From JAGOTP01 sp964598725 (GTDB taxonomy: Bacteria > Patescibacteriota > Patescibacteriia > 2-12-FULL-60-25): a stretch of 64,000 bases of DNA. The position numbers and the translations under genes are program-made. The notes beneath the pieces are model-generated. The model was not told the DNA's origin and ran no database searches. It saw nothing but the letters and a program-made list of their open reading frames with translations. The stretch covers positions 863,722 to 927,721 of the forward strand of contig CAZRCW010000001.1 in the NCBI GenBank assembly GCA_964598725.1, written 5' to 3'. Below are positions 16,110 to 25,383 of the stretch, in pieces; the first letter of the stretch is position 1, and every line of letters starts with the position of its first letter.

Positions 16110-17243
16110 ATGGCACGCACCATGGAAGAACAGGCGGTTGAGCAGTTGAAAAACTCCCGACAGATCCTGATTACGACGTGTGAACACCCATCGCTCGATG
16201 AGGTGGCGAGTGCGTGCGCCTTAGCCCACTGTCTCAAGGCCGAAGGCCGTCCGTTCGATCTCGTTATCCCAGGTTTTACTACAGCTCCGGCTTTTCTTCC
16301 AACCGCCGGCCTCAAGATCCGTTCGCAGGTTGGTGCTCTCCGAGCGTATCATTTCAAACTAGACGTCTCAAAAGTACACTTGCAAGAATTGCTGTACGAA
16401 GTCCGTGATGGATTACTCGACATCACCCTGCTCCCAAAGGAGGGCTCTTGGACTGCCCAGGATGCGCGCTTCAATGCCGCCGATGATCGGTATGATGTCG
16501 TAATCGCGATTGGCGCTCCCGACAAGCAATCGCTTGGCGAACTGAATGAACGTGAAACGGATTTCTTGTCACGCGCCATCATCATCAACATCGACAGTCG
16601 TGCCACCAACGAATACTGGGGACAGATCAATTTAGTCGACTTGCGTAAATCATCGGTCGCCGAAGTCATGCATGCCTGGCTTGAGACCTGGGCCGCCAAC
16701 CACCTGACTCCCGACGTTGCCACTTGCTTACTGGCCGGCGTGGTTGCGAAGACGCGTGCATTCCGGACGCCCAACCTCCAGCCAGAAACCTTGGAGCGAG
16801 CAGCGAAGCTTGTATCGCTTGGTGGGCGCCGCGAAGAAGTCGTCTACGGAATCTGGCGTACACGTTCGGTGGCTTCACTCCGCTTGTGGGGTGCTGCCTT
16901 ATCACGTCTTGAACAACACCCAAGTAGCGGTCTCGTCTGGACCTATCTTACAGAAAGCGATGCGTTGGAAGCCGGCAAAGATAGTGACGCCATCGATGGT
17001 GTCGTCGAAGAATTGATCCGCTATGCGCCAGAAGCCAAGGCGATCCTCATCCTGCAGCATCGCGCCAATAGTCTGTCAGGACGTCTTCACACGCTCCCAC
17101 CCTACTCTGCTATCGAGCTCGCCCGACCGCTTCAAGCGACAGGTACACGCGAAACAGCGACCTTCACGATCGCTGGCACGTTCCCTCACACGGAACTTCA
17201 AGCAAAGATTGTCGAGCAACTCAGCACACGACTAGCCGCCTAA
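16110..17243 (+). CDS. DHH-phosphoesterase-like protein lacking the catalytic motif
   Basis: A 377-residue protein aligned by eye to NrnA-type DHH proteins: N-terminal ILITTCEHPSLDEVASACAL corresponds to the first metal-binding motif, and IINIDSRATNEYWGQINLVD to the DHH motif region (normally VIDHH...). The two His of DHH are replaced by Ser-Arg and the first motif lacks its paired Asp residues, so phosphoesterase activity looks lost. No GGH motif of DHHA1 is seen at the C-terminus. The ATG at 16110 is preferred over the upstream TTG; 16122 is also possible. It ends convergent to, and overlapping by 4 nt, the transglycosylase gene. Confidence 0.65.
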   Translation: MARTMEEQAVEQLKNSRQILITTCEHPSLDEVASACALAHCLKAEGRPFDLVIPGFTTAPAFLPTAGLKIRSQVGALRAYHFKLDVSKVHLQELLYEVRDGLLDITLLPKEGSWTAQDARFNAADDRYDVVIAIGAPDKQSLGELNERETDFLSRAIIINIDSRATNEYWGQINLVDLRKSSVAEVMHAWLETWAANHLTPDVATCLLAGVVAKTRAFRTPNLQPETLERAAKLVSLGGRREEVVYGIWRTRSVASLRLWGAALSRLEQHPSSGLVWTYLTESDALEAGKDSDAIDGVVEELIRYAPEAKAILILQHRANSLSGRLHTLPPYSAIELARPLQATGTRETATFTIAGTFPHTELQAKIVEQLSTRLAA

Positions 17244-18979
17244 AAACTGCTGGTCGTTGTTGTATTCACGCTCGCGATGTTTACCGAAGACTCCCCTTTC
17301 AACGATGCGCTCACCAACCGAATGCCCTTGAGGGCATTTTTGAATTTTGCGACATAGCCGATCGTCTCATCACGCAAGGTTCCAGCTTGAACACGATTCA
17401 ACTCGGCTTGAGCGTTAGCGAGCTTCGTGTTCGCTTTCTTCAATGCAGTATTCGCATCTGTCTTGGCTTTCGTCGTCTTGGCTGCGGTCACTGCTTTTTT
17501 CGCCTTCTTTACTTCAGCCGCAGCCGTATTTACTGCGGTCTGCGCTTTTCTTACAACGCTCGTATCCGGCGTCGTCCAGGTATCACCCCAGACTGCCGAT
17601 GCCTTTTGGACACGTCCCTCTCCACCGTTATACGCAGCTACTACGAACTCTGCCGCACGATCAGGATCCGTCGACAACAGCGATTTCGCCTGATCAGGCA
17701 TCGCTGACCACAACCGATCAAGATAGACCAACTGTGCTTTGACCGCGGTCTCAAATGAGCGCGTTCCTTCCTGGACCGTCGCTGGCAATCCGAGCGCCTT
17801 ATCCTTTGCAACCAAGGTATAGGTTGTCGGCATGAACTGGGCGAAGCCCTGCGCTCCAACATTCGAATCGCTGTAGGCGTACGATGTCGTCGCATTGGCT
17901 GCCACTGTCACCAACATACGCTTGTAGGTCGCTTCGGCATTCTGTTCGAGTGACGTCTCATCCGTGTGCTCGATCACGAGAATCGCTCGAGCTACTTCCG
18001 GCGAGAGCATATCGGCCAACAACTTTGATGAGTCAAACTTGGAACGAACGCCACGCGCTCGTAAGTCATCAGCGATCAACTGAAACTCTTGATCGAGCCA
18101 AGCCTGGCCGTAGCGCACCATGTCATCGGTATGCAAAAGCGGTGAGTATGGCGAATAAACAACGTCTTCACGTTGATATTTTACTTTCTTTCCGGACGCA
18201 ACGTTTTTGTATAAAGGATACCGAATCGCCACCACGACATCTGTATCGGAACTAAGAGCGAACTGGCTTTGTAGCTGGCGTGAAAGCAACACGTTCACCT
18301 CTTTCACGCGTGGGTCATCTCCACGAACTTCACTCCCACGTTTTTCAATGTCGATCAAATCGATCTGATCCGTCCCAGAATGCCAAACCGCCAAACGCAC
18401 CGGCGCCCAGTCCGGCTTGCTTGCAAGCAGTGTGGGGAAGGTTTTCAAATCCTGACGAAGGAGTTCTTGCCCACGGCGAATCGCTTGCACCAAAGGGAAC
18501 TCTTGCAAGGGCATAGTCGGTGAAGCAGCGGGCTGCGTCGCTGAAGGCACGTAGTTTGGGTCGACCAACGCACGCAAGGCTTGCTCCGTGTCCGCTTTTT
18601 GACCCGATCCAGGATCATACCAGCTCCCATCCGCCATTTGGAAAAAGGTTGGGGCTGGTGGAACAACCGGCGTCGTTGGCGCATTGGGCTGTTGCGTATC
18701 CGATGTCGTCGCGACAACTGGTGGCGGATTAATCAAATCCTTTAATGCTTGTTCTGTTGCTGCCGTCTGGCCTGAACGTGGGTCATACCAGCTACCGTCC
18801 GCCATTTGGAACAATGGACGATCGCTCGCTGTGAGCGGAACAAGATCCGTAATCGGCGCGATCCCGGCCGAACGAGGATCGACAACTTGCGCTTGCGCGA
18901 CGTGCTGCACGCAAGCTAAGACACCGAACAAAATAGCTCCAGACAAAAGAACCGAAAACGAAGAACGCATGCCTTTCAT
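17240..18979 (-). CDS. Secreted lytic transglycosylase-like protein
   Basis: A 579-residue protein with signal peptide (LLSGAILFGVLACVQHVAQA). Two copies of a motif follow, FQMADGSWYDPRSGQ and FQMADGSWYDPGSGQ (about residues 57-85 and 114-142), each continuing TEQAL. The SLT-like domain has SNVGAQGFAQFMPTTY at about 390 and VVAAYNGGEGRV at about 465. It ends in an Ala/Lys-rich helical segment. It probably cleaves peptidoglycan glycan strands or binds wall; the duplicated N-terminal motif may bind wall or surface polymer. The exact family and catalytic Glu assignment are uncertain. Confidence 0.75.
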   Translation of the reverse strand: MKGMRSSFSVLLSGAILFGVLACVQHVAQAQVVDPRSAGIAPITDLVPLTASDRPLFQMADGSWYDPRSGQTAATEQALKDLINPPPVVATTSDTQQPNAPTTPVVPPAPTFFQMADGSWYDPGSGQKADTEQALRALVDPNYVPSATQPAASPTMPLQEFPLVQAIRRGQELLRQDLKTFPTLLASKPDWAPVRLAVWHSGTDQIDLIDIEKRGSEVRGDDPRVKEVNVLLSRQLQSQFALSSDTDVVVAIRYPLYKNVASGKKVKYQREDVVYSPYSPLLHTDDMVRYGQAWLDQEFQLIADDLRARGVRSKFDSSKLLADMLSPEVARAILVIEHTDETSLEQNAEATYKRMLVTVAANATTSYAYSDSNVGAQGFAQFMPTTYTLVAKDKALGLPATVQEGTRSFETAVKAQLVYLDRLWSAMPDQAKSLLSTDPDRAAEFVVAAYNGGEGRVQKASAVWGDTWTTPDTSVVRKAQTAVNTAAAEVKKAKKAVTAAKTTKAKTDANTALKKANTKLANAQAELNRVQAGTLRDETIGYVAKFKNALKGIRLVSASLKGESSVNIASVNTTTTSSF

Positions 18980-19044
18980 GGTATGCGTTCTTCGGATCTC
19001 CGTCTAGATAAGACGGACAATTTTTGGCTTAGTCTTCAGCAGTT

Positions 19045-19641
19045 CTATGTGGATAATGTCACTGTCCCGTTCGGTTGCGCTGAGGCAGCATTTTGTTGAC
19101 CGATCATACGGAGTGCGCGAGCCAGCAAACGATCCAAATTCCGGTAGCTGCTGACGTCGAAGACTCGCTCAAGCGACACCCAAGCCGCCTCCCACATACC
19201 TCCTTCCAAGCCCGTCATATGTTCCTTCGCATCCGGTGGCGCTTGAAACAAGAAATAATGAACAGTCTTGCGGATAAGTGCGCCTTCCTGACGAAAGCGG
19301 AACATCGTGCTCCCGATTGGGCCAATATAACTCAAACCGGTGAGACCCGTCTCTTCTTGAATTTCGCGGATCGCCGCTTCGACCAATGTCTCTGGCGCCT
19401 GTTGCTTCCCTTTGGGAAAGGTCCAACGACCCGTCGCGTTCTTCACGAAGAAGACCTCCACCTTGCCTTCACGGCGGCGAAAGATAATCCCACCCGCCGA
19501 GGTTACGGCTTGGAAGGGAGCGCTATTCGCCTCAGTTCCGGGGCGTCGTGGTGGTTGGGACCCCGACGGTCGTCGTTGAATGCGACGGGTTGGTAAGAAG
19601 TTCCAAGGCTCGTTCGAGTTGTGGGTCGCGTTTTGCTTCAT
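19045..19641 (-). CDS. Nudix hydrolase
   Basis: A 198-residue protein with a complete Nudix box GKQQAPETLVEAAIREIQEE (then TGL) at about residues 80-102, preceded by FFVKNATGRWTFPKGK. It hydrolyses a nucleoside diphosphate linked to some moiety; the substrate cannot be told. Its basic, low-complexity N-terminus overlaps the 3' end of the upstream protease gene by about 110 nt, and no later in-frame start precedes the fold, so the overlap seems real. The start could also be 19671. Confidence 0.85.
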   Translation of the reverse strand: MKQNATHNSNEPWNFLPTRRIQRRPSGSQPPRRPGTEANSAPFQAVTSAGGIIFRRREGKVEVFFVKNATGRWTFPKGKQQAPETLVEAAIREIQEETGLTGLSYIGPIGSTMFRFRQEGALIRKTVHYFLFQAPPDAKEHMTGLEGGMWEAAWVSLERVFDVSSYRNLDRLLARALRMIGQQNAASAQPNGTVTLST

Positions 19642-20842
19642 AATCTTCGGCGGTCCGGTCAACGGACACATCAGGGTCTAAGCCAACTTTTTGAATCGTC
19701 CGATCATGCGGGGTCAACCATTCAGCAACGGTAATTTTGACCGCAGATCCATCCGACAACGGCTCGTATTCTTGTACAGAGCCTTTGCCAAATGTTTTCA
19801 TCCCAACCAAACGAGCAAGTCCGGCATCCTGCAGAGCACCAGCAACGATCTCAGAAGCACTCGCCGATCCTTGGTTCACAAGCACAATCGTCGGGATCTG
19901 AGCGAGACGGGCCGGATTTGTGCCATGCATCTCATCGATGATCTTTCCTTGACGGCGTTCTTTCACGACGACGTCTTTTCCTACCCACTCAGAAGCAATA
20001 TCCACCGCTCCATCAAGGTAGCCACCTGGATTATTGCGGAGATCTAAGATCAATCCTTGAGGATCTTTCAGCAGAACCTCACGGACAGCATCGCGAAACG
20101 CAGTGGTTGTATCTTGGCCGAACGACGTGATCTCGATGATCGCGATCCGCTTTGAGCCAGGCGCCAGCCTCCAGTTGACGCTCTTAACTTGAATTATGTC
20201 ACGCTCAATAGAAACGTCAAACGGACCCTTCTTTTGGCTCAACCGGTAGAGACTTAAGGTCACTTTTGTTCCCTGATCGCCTCGAATCAGCTTGACCGCC
20301 TCTTCAACACTCATGCCGGTCGTGTCTTTGCCATCAATTTTCAAAATGATATCCCCAGCCAACAAACCTGCCCGAGAAGCCGGTGTATCTGGGAGCGGGG
20401 CGATGATTTGGAGTTGCTCATCCTTTAAACCGATCTCCGCGCCGATTCCTTGAAACTCACCGTCCAAAGACGATTCGAATTCTTTCGCCTCGGTTGGTGG
20501 GAAATAGGTCGTATAATCATCGCCTACCCCGCTCGCCATACCCTCCATGGCCCCGAAGAACAGTTGCTGATCCGAAACCGGCTGGCGGTAGTACTTCGTC
20601 TTCAGCAAACGCCAGAGATCCCAAAAACGCTTGAACTCGACGTCCTGGCTCGCGAGGTCGCTCGGCATGGCCTGGCCAACACCACTAACCGTTCCACTTG
20701 CCGCGTTTGATCGCCAAGGAAAGACCGTTCCTTCGGCTCGTACGGCTGGTGAATAACGTCCACCAATAAAACCGATGCCTAGTAACAGGACAGTGGCAAT
20801 CACTTTCTTCGGGGTGATAAATGTCTTGGAAGGTTCATTCAT
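19532..20842 (-). CDS. S41 C-terminal processing peptidase
   Basis: A 436-residue protein with an N-terminal membrane anchor (VIATVLLLGIGFIGGRYSP), a helical region, a PDZ domain at about residues 120-205 (GIGAEIGLKDEQLQIIAPLP, DIILKIDGKDTTGMSVEEAV) and an S41 protease domain with LRNNPGGYLDGAVDIASEW, the nucleophile region NQGSASASEIVAGALQD and KTFGKGSVQ. CtpA/CtpB-type enzymes trim exported proteins. It lies 27 nt downstream of murA and overlaps the Nudix gene that follows. Confidence 0.92.
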   Translation of the reverse strand: MNEPSKTFITPKKVIATVLLLGIGFIGGRYSPAVRAEGTVFPWRSNAASGTVSGVGQAMPSDLASQDVEFKRFWDLWRLLKTKYYRQPVSDQQLFFGAMEGMASGVGDDYTTYFPPTEAKEFESSLDGEFQGIGAEIGLKDEQLQIIAPLPDTPASRAGLLAGDIILKIDGKDTTGMSVEEAVKLIRGDQGTKVTLSLYRLSQKKGPFDVSIERDIIQVKSVNWRLAPGSKRIAIIEITSFGQDTTTAFRDAVREVLLKDPQGLILDLRNNPGGYLDGAVDIASEWVGKDVVVKERRQGKIIDEMHGTNPARLAQIPTIVLVNQGSASASEIVAGALQDAGLARLVGMKTFGKGSVQEYEPLSDGSAVKITVAEWLTPHDRTIQKVGLDPDVSVDRTAEDYEAKRDPQLERALELLTNPSHSTTTVGVPTTTTPRN

Positions 20843-20869
20843 AGAGTTCAGTCACGCTCCTTATACGGC

Positions 20870-22132
20870 TCACGACCCAGAAAGGATCTGCGCGCCGACG
20901 CCGCGTAAGCGATCAGCCAAGTTTTCATAGCCACGATCGATGATCTCGGCATCGTGAATGATTGTTTCTCCTTCGGCGATCAAACCGGCAAGAATCATGG
21001 TCGCGCCAGCGCGCAAGTCGAGACTACGGATTTCCGTCCCGTAGAGTGGTGTTGGACCACTTACGACTGCCCGATGCGGATCGGCGATCACGATGTTTGC
21101 ACCCATCTTGGCCAATTCATTCAAATATCCGAGACGCGATTCGTAGAGCGGCTCTTGGATCAAGCTCGTACCGTGACATTGGGTCGCGATCAGCCCGAAC
21201 AGCGCCTGCAAGTCGGTTGGAAAGCCTGGGAAGATCATCGCCTGCAACTTGAACGACTTCATCTTGGCAACGCCCTGCACCAGCCAACGACCTTTCTTGA
21301 TCTCCTCCTGAACGCCGATACGACGAAGCAAAGACCGCGTCGCGTCCAAGTGCGATGGGATCACTGGGCCAATGTCGAGCAAGCCACGCGTAACAGCAGC
21401 AGCGGCCGCGAAGGTTCCCATCTCGATCATGTCGGGCATGACCGACCAAACAGTCTTTGGCGCCGTCAGGCTGCGTACCCCTTTGATCTCGAGGTCATGC
21501 GTCCCGATCCCGCTGATGTTCGCGCCACATAAGTTCAAATACTCACACAATTCCTGGACGTGTGGTTCGGCGGCGGCGAGACGAATCGAAGTTGTGCCCG
21601 TCGCAACAGCGGCGGCCATAATCAAGGTTTCGGTTGCCGTCACGCTGAACTCTGGCAAGATGACGTACGATCCACGTAACTTTTGAGCTTCAAGATAAAG
21701 CGTTCCATCAATATCACGCTCACTCTTCGCGCCTAATGATTCAAGCGCAAACAAGTGCGTTTCGATCGGACGGTTCCCGATATTGCAGCCACCTGGTTCT
21801 GGCACCACGACTTTGCGGAAACGCGCCAGCATTGGACCAAGCAACAAAATCGAATAGCGCATGCTCTTCATGCGCTTGCGATCAAGCTTGGACGTGTCCA
21901 TGTGCTTGGTATCGATCGTCAGGCTATGCTCAGCCGTCCATTCAACAGTCGCCCCCATCCCTTCCAAGATTTCGAGCAGCTTTAAGACATCAGTAAGACG
22001 TGGAACGTTATCAAAACGAACCTTTCCTTTGATAAGTACTGTGGAGGCAATTAATGGACCGGCGGCGTTCTTTGACCCGTTAACAGCAATTTTCCCTTGA
22101 AGCTTCGAACCGCCCTGAATGACCAAATCCAT
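20870..22132 (-). CDS. murA: UDP-N-acetylglucosamine 1-carboxyvinyltransferase
   Basis: A 420-residue enzyme for the first committed step of peptidoglycan synthesis, transferring enolpyruvate from PEP to UDP-GlcNAc. The N-terminus MDLVIQGGSKLQGKIAVNGS and the active-site loop EPGGCNIGNRPIETH, with the catalytic Cys that fosfomycin targets, are intact. RPTDLQ-like FPTDLQALFGLIAT and DLRAGATMILAGLIAEGET are also present. The start at 22132 is chosen over 22237 because MurA homology starts there. It is followed by the Ctp protease gene. Confidence 0.96.
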   Translation of the reverse strand: MDLVIQGGSKLQGKIAVNGSKNAAGPLIASTVLIKGKVRFDNVPRLTDVLKLLEILEGMGATVEWTAEHSLTIDTKHMDTSKLDRKRMKSMRYSILLLGPMLARFRKVVVPEPGGCNIGNRPIETHLFALESLGAKSERDIDGTLYLEAQKLRGSYVILPEFSVTATETLIMAAAVATGTTSIRLAAAEPHVQELCEYLNLCGANISGIGTHDLEIKGVRSLTAPKTVWSVMPDMIEMGTFAAAAAVTRGLLDIGPVIPSHLDATRSLLRRIGVQEEIKKGRWLVQGVAKMKSFKLQAMIFPGFPTDLQALFGLIATQCHGTSLIQEPLYESRLGYLNELAKMGANIVIADPHRAVVSGPTPLYGTEIRSLDLRAGATMILAGLIAEGETIIHDAEIIDRGYENLADRLRGVGAQILSGS

Positions 22133-22226
22133 AGCAAAGATGAACAAATAAGCGAATAAATCCTGGATGATCGACGCCTGTCGCTTGTCGACTGAAACGA
22201 GATGAGTGTATCGTTTAGCTAACAAC

Positions 22227-23549
22227 ATGTCGAGCACACATTCGTATAAGGCGCCGCTGATCCGACGTATCCTACCTTGGCTGTACGTCGTGATCTTTTT
22301 TATAACGGCGCCAATCGTGATTTTTTACACCTCCGGCTACCGGTACAATTTTAAGAAAGGAGCGGTCGAACGAAATGGAACATTGATCGTCGACTCAACA
22401 CCAAACGGAGGCGAGGTACTCATCGATGGACAGAACACGGGCGAGAAGACCCCGTACACCTTTCAACAGATGACGCCGGGTTGGCATAACGTTCAAGTCA
22501 CCAAGGTCGGCTATGGATCTTGGCAGCAAGATATCTTCATTCAAGCCGAACGAGCTGCTTTCACCGATCACATTCGCTTATGGCGGCAGGGCTCGCCGGT
22601 TCTAGTTTCGAGCGGTCCCTACGTACGGCTTGAAAATGATCCGTCTCGTGAACGTTTGTTGGCCTTTCAAGCCAACGGCACAAGCACTGAGCTTGGCTGG
22701 TGGAGTACGGCTCAAGTAGCAAATTTGGTTTCAATCCCTTTCGCCTCATCGAGCGTGCGCAGTCTCCCCCTTCGTTGGCGGACGGATGGCGAGGCGGCTG
22801 TGCTTGGCGGAACCGCTTCGATTCCAGCCAGCTGGTTCGTCAAAGCCACCCGTGGACGGACAACACTCGAGACGCTGCCTGAAGGCCGCTATCATTGGTC
22901 AGGTAGCGAGTTGATCGGCGCGGCCGGCAAGAGCGCCTTAGCCGTCGACATCGATAGCAATAAAATTGAGCGTACTACCCTACCTACCGATACCGTTGAA
23001 CAGAGTGGCTCAATTGAACTAAGAACAACAACTTCCACTGGCAGTCTCCTCCTATCGGACAGCTCATTCCTCGGGCGCTTGTTTGCCCTTCCAAATGGCT
23101 TCTGGTCAATCAACGAATGGCATCGCCCGTATCTATTCTTGGCGGATGGAAATCGCTGGTTAGGGATTCGATTGAAATTAGGCGGGCAGCCCGACGCGAT
23201 GCGAGCCGAAGGTGATTATCCGCGCTGGAGTCCCGATACGAAACAACCCCGCGCCGCCTTCGTGAATGAGCATGAAGTCAGTCTGTGGACGCCCGATGCT
23301 CCAGCTCGCGTGATCTGGCGCCAAAGCGCCCCTATCCGCAACGCGGTTTGGAACGATGACGGACAAGTTCTGTATATCGCCGATACGCAAAGCGTCTTTG
23401 CGCTCGCCTTAGACAGTGGACAAGAACCACGACCTATCCAATTAGGGACGTTTGATGAAGTACGCGATATCTCGGTTCAAGGCACCATCATCTTCGTTGT
23501 CGGAACACGTGGAACCGAAGAAGGGATCTTTAGACTCCCTGGTGCTTAG
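22227..23549 (+). CDS. PEGA-domain membrane protein
   Basis: A 440-residue protein with one transmembrane helix at about residues 15-38 (WLYVVIFFITAPIVIFY), then a PEGA domain at about residues 50-105 (IVDSTPNGGEVLIDGQNTG, TPGWHNVQVTKVGYGSWQQD), then a long beta-rich region with propeller-like repeats (YPRWSPDTKQPRAAFVNEH, AVWNDDGQVLYIADTQSV). Probably a surface-exposed anchored protein; such PEGA proteins are common in CPR genomes. It is divergent from murA and overlaps the next, convergent gene by 4 nt. Confidence 0.8.
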   Translation: MSSTHSYKAPLIRRILPWLYVVIFFITAPIVIFYTSGYRYNFKKGAVERNGTLIVDSTPNGGEVLIDGQNTGEKTPYTFQQMTPGWHNVQVTKVGYGSWQQDIFIQAERAAFTDHIRLWRQGSPVLVSSGPYVRLENDPSRERLLAFQANGTSTELGWWSTAQVANLVSIPFASSSVRSLPLRWRTDGEAAVLGGTASIPASWFVKATRGRTTLETLPEGRYHWSGSELIGAAGKSALAVDIDSNKIERTTLPTDTVEQSGSIELRTTTSTGSLLLSDSSFLGRLFALPNGFWSINEWHRPYLFLADGNRWLGIRLKLGGQPDAMRAEGDYPRWSPDTKQPRAAFVNEHEVSLWTPDAPARVIWRQSAPIRNAVWNDDGQVLYIADTQSVFALALDSGQEPRPIQLGTFDEVRDISVQGTIIFVVGTRGTEEGIFRLPGA

Positions 23550-23923
23550 TCGTTCGTTTCCTCTCGAACTGGCTCGTGCGAAAAAATCCAAAGAAAGGCG
23601 AAGACGAGAGCCGTGGCGAACCCAGCCAATAACCACGGCATAAGTGATTGTGGGTCAATCACTAAAAAGATTCGACCGATACACAACGCTGCGATAACCC
23701 AAAGATCGATTAAAAGCCACCATTTGGCTCGCTTGGTCGTTATCGCTGGATGAACGGCGATGCAAACGATAAGTAATGGAACCGCTAAGAAAAGCGCGAG
23801 ATGTCCTAATACCGCCCCTGGAACCAAGCGCTCAAAGATCACCAATATCGCTAAAACCACAGCTAGTGCCTGACAACAATGCCAAAGGAGGCGTTTTGAA
23901 AAAGAGACGAGGGCGGTTTTCAT
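23546..23923 (-). CDS. Small polytopic membrane protein
   Basis: A 125-residue protein with about four hydrophobic helices (LAVVLAILVIFERL, LALFLAVPLLIVCIAV, WWLLIDLWVIAALCIGRIFL, WLLAGFATALVFAFLWIF). No family recognised. Last gene of a three-gene minus-strand operon with 4-nt ATGA overlaps, downstream of a large anchored protein and a polytopic glycosyltransferase, which suggests a shared role in surface polysaccharide or membrane assembly. Confidence 0.7.
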   Translation of the reverse strand: MKTALVSFSKRLLWHCCQALAVVLAILVIFERLVPGAVLGHLALFLAVPLLIVCIAVHPAITTKRAKWWLLIDLWVIAALCIGRIFLVIDPQSLMPWLLAGFATALVFAFLWIFSHEPVREETND

Positions 23924-25383
23924 AGACGATGCCAGGCGACAGCGAGTTCACGACGGACAAAAGCGAACCAAGCTCGCCAACTTTCCACCGGGCGACGACG
24001 GTAGGTAACCTCCGCCTGACGAACATCCACCCAGCCTTGACGAGTGGTGATCCCAGGCAACCCCAGGGTCCAACGAACGCGATCGATGTCCTGAAGCAAC
24101 GGAACCTCGGCGCTAATACGCAACCACCCATCCGCCAATGCTTGAGGGGGCAAATACGGGGTCTGAATCACTTCAACGCCTTCGGCAATCGGGTTGGATT
24201 GATCCGTCAGACGACGCGGCTTCGGCAAAAACAAGGCGTCCGGCTCAAAGGCAAAGAAGCCATCGCCGAAAAATAAAGCATCGCCGAGCGGCGCATCCAG
24301 CACCAAGTCCCCTGCCCGTTCATTTGCGTTCCGCGACAAGCGATAGACCGAGTGCGTTTGTTCGAGCGTAACTTGAGCGTTGCCCAGATGAACTGTCTGC
24401 AAACCTTCACGGTGACGGGTTTCAGCCGAAATGTGTTGCGAGTTTGTCCAAACGTGCAATGGATAGGTGGTCGTGGCATACCCCGCCTGATCACCTACAT
24501 ACAGCCGCGGACCCATCACCCAATGCCGGATATTCGTTGTGACGCCACGCAAGAAAATATCATCATCGGCCGAAAGGGCGAGACGGTAGGTACCTGGATC
24601 AAGTGCGTTGAATTGGATCGTTTTTTCAAAGACAGAACTCGGCGTATTCGGTGTACGCGTTGGTAAAGAGAGAACGCTCGTCCAAAGAACTTCATCGCCG
24701 AGGAGCAAACGAAGAGCGAGTGAATTTCCCCCTGTTTCATCCCGGTTCATGTCCTGGGCGCGAATCACGAATTTGTTTACGCCCCGAGTAGGTTGAAAGT
24801 AAATATCGTGCGCACCTCGTAATGAAAAATTGTACGTGCGCTCGATACTCGGCAGATCAACGACTTCACGCAGCGTTGTGGTCGCATGCCAAGCCAGAAT
24901 CTTATCGGGCGCAGCCAACCACAGACGATCGTCAGGAAGATCTTCGCGTACATAGCCGACCGTATCGCCATGCTCAACGTGACGCCAGCCGGATTGGAGT
25001 ACCTCGCTCCAGACAGGAATCGTTTCGGTTGAACCTAACGCGTCCTGGCTCCCCCCAAGCTCAATTAGCGGCTGGTTGTGAACGTTGATATCTAACGCCA
25101 GCTTTGCCGTATCGGCAACAATCGGTACACGGGCGGAGGCATACACCGGCTCGGCAAAAATACGCTGAACGTAGGTTCCATCTAACTGCTCCGCAGGACG
25201 GGCTACACGATCGCCGGGAAGAAAGGTAGCAAACCAAGGAGATGTTCCGTCCATCGGAATCGTCTCGTGCCAGACACCACTCGGCGGAATATGTTTGAGG
25301 ACCAATACCAAAACCACCAGGGCCGCAATCGCCCAAGGGACAAAGACAATCCAAGAAAGAACAGGGGGAAGACGATGGCTCAT
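23920..25383 (-). CDS. Large membrane-anchored extracytoplasmic protein, unknown
   Basis: A 487-residue protein with an N-terminal helix (VLSWIVFVPWAIAALVVLVL, to about residue 30) followed by about 450 residues of beta-strand-rich sequence. Patches look like carbohydrate-binding or jelly-roll sheets (LDPGTYRLALSADDDIFLRG, WLRISAEVPLLQDIDRVRWT). No catalytic signature recognised. It overlaps the neighbouring genes on both sides by 4 nt, so it is translationally coupled to the glycosyltransferase upstream. Confidence 0.7.
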   Translation of the reverse strand: MSHRLPPVLSWIVFVPWAIAALVVLVLVLKHIPPSGVWHETIPMDGTSPWFATFLPGDRVARPAEQLDGTYVQRIFAEPVYASARVPIVADTAKLALDINVHNQPLIELGGSQDALGSTETIPVWSEVLQSGWRHVEHGDTVGYVREDLPDDRLWLAAPDKILAWHATTTLREVVDLPSIERTYNFSLRGAHDIYFQPTRGVNKFVIRAQDMNRDETGGNSLALRLLLGDEVLWTSVLSLPTRTPNTPSSVFEKTIQFNALDPGTYRLALSADDDIFLRGVTTNIRHWVMGPRLYVGDQAGYATTTYPLHVWTNSQHISAETRHREGLQTVHLGNAQVTLEQTHSVYRLSRNANERAGDLVLDAPLGDALFFGDGFFAFEPDALFLPKPRRLTDQSNPIAEGVEVIQTPYLPPQALADGWLRISAEVPLLQDIDRVRWTLGLPGITTRQGWVDVRQAEVTYRRRPVESWRAWFAFVRRELAVAWHRL

